DNA from: Caldisericota bacterium
GTDB taxonomy: Bacteria > Caldisericota > Caldisericia > Cryosericales > Cryosericaceae
DNA: 7,645 nucleotides
Direction: 5' to 3'
Assembly (NCBI GenBank): GCA_026390285.1
Contig: JAPLGH010000065.1
Coordinates: forward strand, 1-7,645
Of the stretch, positions 5,329 to 7,645 are shown in pieces (position 1 is the stretch's first letter; every line of letters starts with the position of its first letter). Both the position numbers and the translations under genes were made by a program. Under the pieces are notes generated by a model. It had not been told where the DNA came from, made no database searches, and was given only the letters and a program-made list of their open reading frames with translations.

Positions 5329-6318
5329 ATGGCGGAACTGCGATGGAACCCACTTCTGCGAACATGGACGATGGTGGCAAGTAACAGGCAGGCTCGACCC
5401 AACCTGCGTGGCGATGGCTGTCCCTTCTGCCCCGGATCAGGCAAAGTCCCACCCATCTACGACGTTCTCGAATACGACAATGATTTCCCGGCTCTGACGA
5501 CAAGCCCCGATGAACCCGACACTGTAGGGTCAGAGCTCTCGCCCGTTGCTCCCAACTATGGCAAGTGCGAGGTTATCCTGTACTCTCCACAACACGATGC
5601 CAGCCTCCACGACCTCAGTGTCGCTCATCTGACGCGCCTCGTAGAACTCTGGACCGAGAGGCAACGTGTTCTCTCTGGCGATCCTCGCATCAAGTACATC
5701 TTTCCCTTCGAGAATCGTGGCGAGGAAGTCGGTGTCACCATGCTGCACCCCCATGGCCAGATCTATGCCTACCCATTTGTCCCCCTGAAGATTCAAACAG
5801 AGCTGGACAGTGCACGTACCTGGCACGACGAGCATGGAAGCTGCCTGTTCTGCGATCTCACACGCAACGAATTGTCTGATGGCAGGCGCGTCATTCTATC
5901 GAACGCGAGGTTCATAGCGTACATCCCCTCGTTTACTGACTATCCCTACGGAGTGTTCATCACAAGTCGTGCTCACAAGGGATCCTTCACCGACTTCACG
6001 TCTTTGGAACGGACCGACCTCGCCCACATGCTCAAGACCCTCACCGGTGGGTTCGACGTCTTGTTCGGGCGACGCTTTCCATACATGATGTGCATTCACC
6101 AGACTCCAGTAAACAGTCCAGAAGATGCTGGTTGCGAGCAATATTACCATTTTCATATCGAGTTCTATCCTCCACTCCGCAACGCGACCACGGTGAAGTA
6201 CTACGCCTCCTCAGAGATGGGCGCCTGGGCAGCATGCAACACCTTGCGCGTGGAGGATACTGCACCAGCTCTTGCCGCTGCATGCAAGAAATTTGAGCAG
6301 ACCGAGGAGAAACCATAG
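5329..6318 (+). CDS. galT: Galactose-1-phosphate uridylyltransferase
   Basis: GalT swaps the uridylyl group between UDP-glucose and galactose-1-phosphate through a uridylyl-histidine intermediate. The 329-residue protein shows the family pattern. It has RWNPLLRTWTMVASNRQARP at the N-terminus, then a zinc-type CPFC (31-34). His89 in SPQHD is at the position of the third zinc ligand of the E. coli enzyme. HPHGQ (140-144) has His140 as likely zinc ligand and His142 as the nucleophile. A second pair CLFC (172-175) lies in the C-terminal half, and YHFHIEFYPPLR (273-284) completes the histidine-triad-like second half. All key residues appear intact. The gene starts the plus-strand galactose operon and is followed by galK after two bases. 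Confidence 0.95.
   Translation: MAELRWNPLLRTWTMVASNRQARPNLRGDGCPFCPGSGKVPPIYDVLEYDNDFPALTTSPDEPDTVGSELSPVAPNYGKCEVILYSPQHDASLHDLSVAHLTRLVELWTERQRVLSGDPRIKYIFPFENRGEEVGVTMLHPHGQIYAYPFVPLKIQTELDSARTWHDEHGSCLFCDLTRNELSDGRRVILSNARFIAYIPSFTDYPYGVFITSRAHKGSFTDFTSLERTDLAHMLKTLTGGFDVLFGRRFPYMMCIHQTPVNSPEDAGCEQYYHFHIEFYPPLRNATTVKYYASSEMGAWAACNTLRVEDTAPALAAACKKFEQTEEKP
6304..6309 (+). promoter_or_regulatory. Ribosome binding site GAGGAG for galK
   Basis: GAGGAG lies within the last codons of galT, 11 bases before ATG 6321. This is slightly long, so galK translation may rely partly on coupling with galT, whose stop is two bases before the galK start. Confidence 0.55.
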
Positions 6319-6320
6319 AC

Positions 6321-7508
6321 ATGCGCCCATCCGTTGTCGAAGAATTCGTGCACGTGTACGGTCCTGAGACATGTGAGATTCGTTCTTTTTTTGCCCCAGG
6401 CAGAGTAAACCTCATCGGGGAACATATCGACTACAACGGCGGCCTGGTCATGCCAGCAGCGCTCACGCTCGGAATTACCGCGACCTGTCGCCCTCGCTCT
6501 GATCGACTCGTCAGACTCCGCTCCAAAGAAGACGCGCTGTCCATAGAGATCGATCTGGACCAACCCATCGCGCCCGACCCTGCACGTGGCTGGGGAAACT
6601 ATCCGGCCGGAGTCCTCCGCGAACTCCTTCTCGAGGGCATCAATCTGAACGGAGCCGATGTCTTGTTCACCACGACCCTGCCACAGGGAGCCGGCCTGTC
6701 CTCCTCTGCAGCCATGGAAGTACTGACAGCATTCTCCTTTCTCACTCTTGCAGATGCTCCGACAACCGACCTCAAGGCCATTGCCCTCCTTTGTCAAAAA
6801 GTGGAGAACCAGTTCATCGGGGTCAACTGCGGCATTATGGACCAGTTCGCGGTCGCACTTGGCAAGGAAGACTGTGCCCTGCTGCTCGATTGCGAATCAC
6901 AAGAGTACCAGTATGTGCCCATTGCCTTGGGCAGCCACGTTCTGGTCATCATGGACACAACCTGGCAGCGACGACTGACCGATTCGAAGTACAATGAACG
7001 CAGAGCCGAGTGCGATGCGGTTCTCCGACTTCTCGGCGAGGACGCGCCGCGAGATGGACTTGTCCACGCTTCATGGGACCAGGTACTGTTCCATGTCTCG
7101 GACCCGATTTTGCGGCGAAGAGCGCGTCATGTCATCTCTGAACAGACACGAGTCCAACAAGCCTCTCAAGTACTGGCCGCCGGAAATCTGGCTGCGTTCG
7201 GGAGACTGCTCACAGCATCTCATGTCTCCCTACGAGAAGACTACGAAGTGACGGGGCCACATCTCGACGCGATCGTGGATGCGGCGCTTCACGCCACAGG
7301 ATGTCTGGGGGCACGCATGACGGGTGCTGGTTTTGGGGGCTGTGCCATTGCACTCGTCGAACAGGCCGCCATTCCAGACTTCACAGCTTCGGTTCGATCC
7401 GCCTATCTGGGGGAGACCAGGCTGGAACCTATGTTCTATGAGACACACGCTGCGGATGGCGCTCATGAGACCACAGGGGAGGGAGAGGATGGAGAACGTG
7501 AAGGGTAA
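6321..7508 (+). CDS. galK: Galactokinase (GHMP kinase family)
   Basis: GalK phosphorylates galactose with ATP to galactose-1-phosphate, the entry step of the Leloir pathway. The 395-residue protein carries the galactokinase signature GRVNLIGEHIDYNGG (27-41), which includes the catalytic-site arginine Arg28. It also has the GHMP ATP-binding motif LPQGAGLSSSAA (120-131), GIMDQF (171-176) with catalytic-base Asp174, DSKYNERRAEC (221-231), and the third GHMP motif MTGAGFGGCAIAL near the C-terminus. The conserved core ends at about THAADGAHE; the last dozen residues (TTGEGEDGEREG) look like an extension. They are encoded by the purine-rich ribosome binding site and start of the next gene. Two bases separate it from galT, and its end overlaps the next start by 20 bases, so all three are likely one operon. 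Confidence 0.95.
   Translation: MRPSVVEEFVHVYGPETCEIRSFFAPGRVNLIGEHIDYNGGLVMPAALTLGITATCRPRSDRLVRLRSKEDALSIEIDLDQPIAPDPARGWGNYPAGVLRELLLEGINLNGADVLFTTTLPQGAGLSSSAAMEVLTAFSFLTLADAPTTDLKAIALLCQKVENQFIGVNCGIMDQFAVALGKEDCALLLDCESQEYQYVPIALGSHVLVIMDTTWQRRLTDSKYNERRAECDAVLRLLGEDAPRDGLVHASWDQVLFHVSDPILRRRARHVISEQTRVQQASQVLAAGNLAAFGRLLTASHVSLREDYEVTGPHLDAIVDAALHATGCLGARMTGAGFGGCAIALVEQAAIPDFTASVRSAYLGETRLEPMFYETHAADGAHETTGEGEDGEREG
7476..7483 (+). promoter_or_regulatory. Ribosome binding site GGGGAGGG for the gene after galK
   Basis: A strong purine-rich site ends five bases before ATG 7489 and lies wholly inside the galK 3' end. Its presence supports a real gene start there rather than chance. Confidence 0.6.
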
Positions 7509-7645
7509 GCTGACCTATCGCCGCGAAGGGGTCGTCACGACCCTGAACTTCGGCCTGGACAGGCAAGTGGAGAACGACGATCTCGTCATTGCGCCGACCA
7601 TATGCGCAACAGCCCCCGGAGAGCGCTGGACCGTCACCGTGACGC
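7489..7645 (+). CDS. Unrecognised gene at the end of the galactose operon (3' end outside the window)
   Basis: An ATG preceded by a strong ribosome binding site opens a frame that stays open for 52 codons to the right edge. The visible protein begins MENVKGKLTYRREG and continues with alternating polar and hydrophobic stretches that look like beta strands (for example DDLVIAPTICATAPGERWTV). No signal peptide or membrane segment is visible. I do not recognise a family from this fragment. Its place after galK suggests galactoside or galactose use. The N-terminal beta domain of a glycoside hydrolase such as an alpha-galactosidase is one possibility, but this is a guess from context. The 20-base overlap with galK implies translational coupling. 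Confidence 0.6.
   Translation, partial: MENVKGKLTYRREGVVTTLNFGLDRQVENDDLVIAPTICATAPGERWTVTVT

Noticed and set aside
5280..5384. Small plus-strand ORF (34 codons) starting at tandem ATGs upstream of galT and overlapping its start
   Set aside because: It has no ribosome binding site, begins at about the predicted transcription start, and runs out of frame through galT. Nothing supports translation.
5015..5497. 160-codon plus-strand ORF across the galE 5' end, the control region and galT start
   Set aside because: It spans both divergent promoters and overlaps galE and galT in wrong frames; the product has no family features.
6201..6797. 198-codon minus-strand ORF opposite the galT end and galK start
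   Set aside because: It is antisense to two certain genes and its product shows no recognisable motif.
1..7645. CRISPR arrays, insertion sequences, tRNA or rRNA genes
   Set aside because: No regularly spaced repeats, transposase motifs, terminal inverted repeats or RNA-gene signatures were seen. The window is filled with metabolic genes and gaps shorter than 170 bases.

Overview
The window looks like the chromosome of a free-living bacterium with moderately high GC (mid to upper 50s percent by eye). Genes are tightly packed, Shine-Dalgarno sites are strong, and some start/stop codons overlap. No mobile element, CRISPR array, tRNA or rRNA is visible. The lineage cannot be fixed from the sequence alone. 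The style of the GalT and GalK proteins and the NptA-type phosphate transporter would suit several anaerobic or thermophile-related bacterial phyla.

Left block, plus strand (1-2361): the 3' part of a divergent, shortened RecA-like ATPase gene runs in from the left edge. It overlaps by four bases (ATGA) a DUF72/YecE-family gene. After a 75-base gap holding a strong hairpin comes a canonical zinc-containing Sir2 NAD-dependent protein deacylase. A strong stem-loop at 2389-2412 closes this block and also serves the converging gene.

Middle block, minus strand (2437-5162): a Na+/phosphate cotransporter-family protein with a C-terminal PhoU-like domain has its own good sigma70-type promoter at 4107-4134. 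Upstream of it and on the same strand is galE, encoding UDP-glucose 4-epimerase.

Right block, plus strand (5329-7645): galT (2-base gap) galK (20-base overlap) and an unrecognised gene cut by the right edge. galE and galT are transcribed divergently from a 166-base control region. That region holds a TATACT -10 box for each direction, a near-perfect palindrome inside the galE promoter, a weaker related site over the galT -35 region, and a small hairpin at the predicted 5' end of galE mRNA. GalK, GalT and GalE together make the Leloir pathway: galactose to galactose-1-phosphate, exchange with UDP-glucose, and recycling of UDP-galactose. No mutarotase or sugar transporter is visible.

The least ordinary item is the RecA-like protein. 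It keeps the ATP-site motifs and the inter-subunit lysines but lacks the segment carrying DNA-binding loop L1, has a rewritten L2 region and has essentially no C-terminal domain. Its coupling to DUF72, followed by a sirtuin, is the best candidate here for something undescribed, but no function can be proved from this window.
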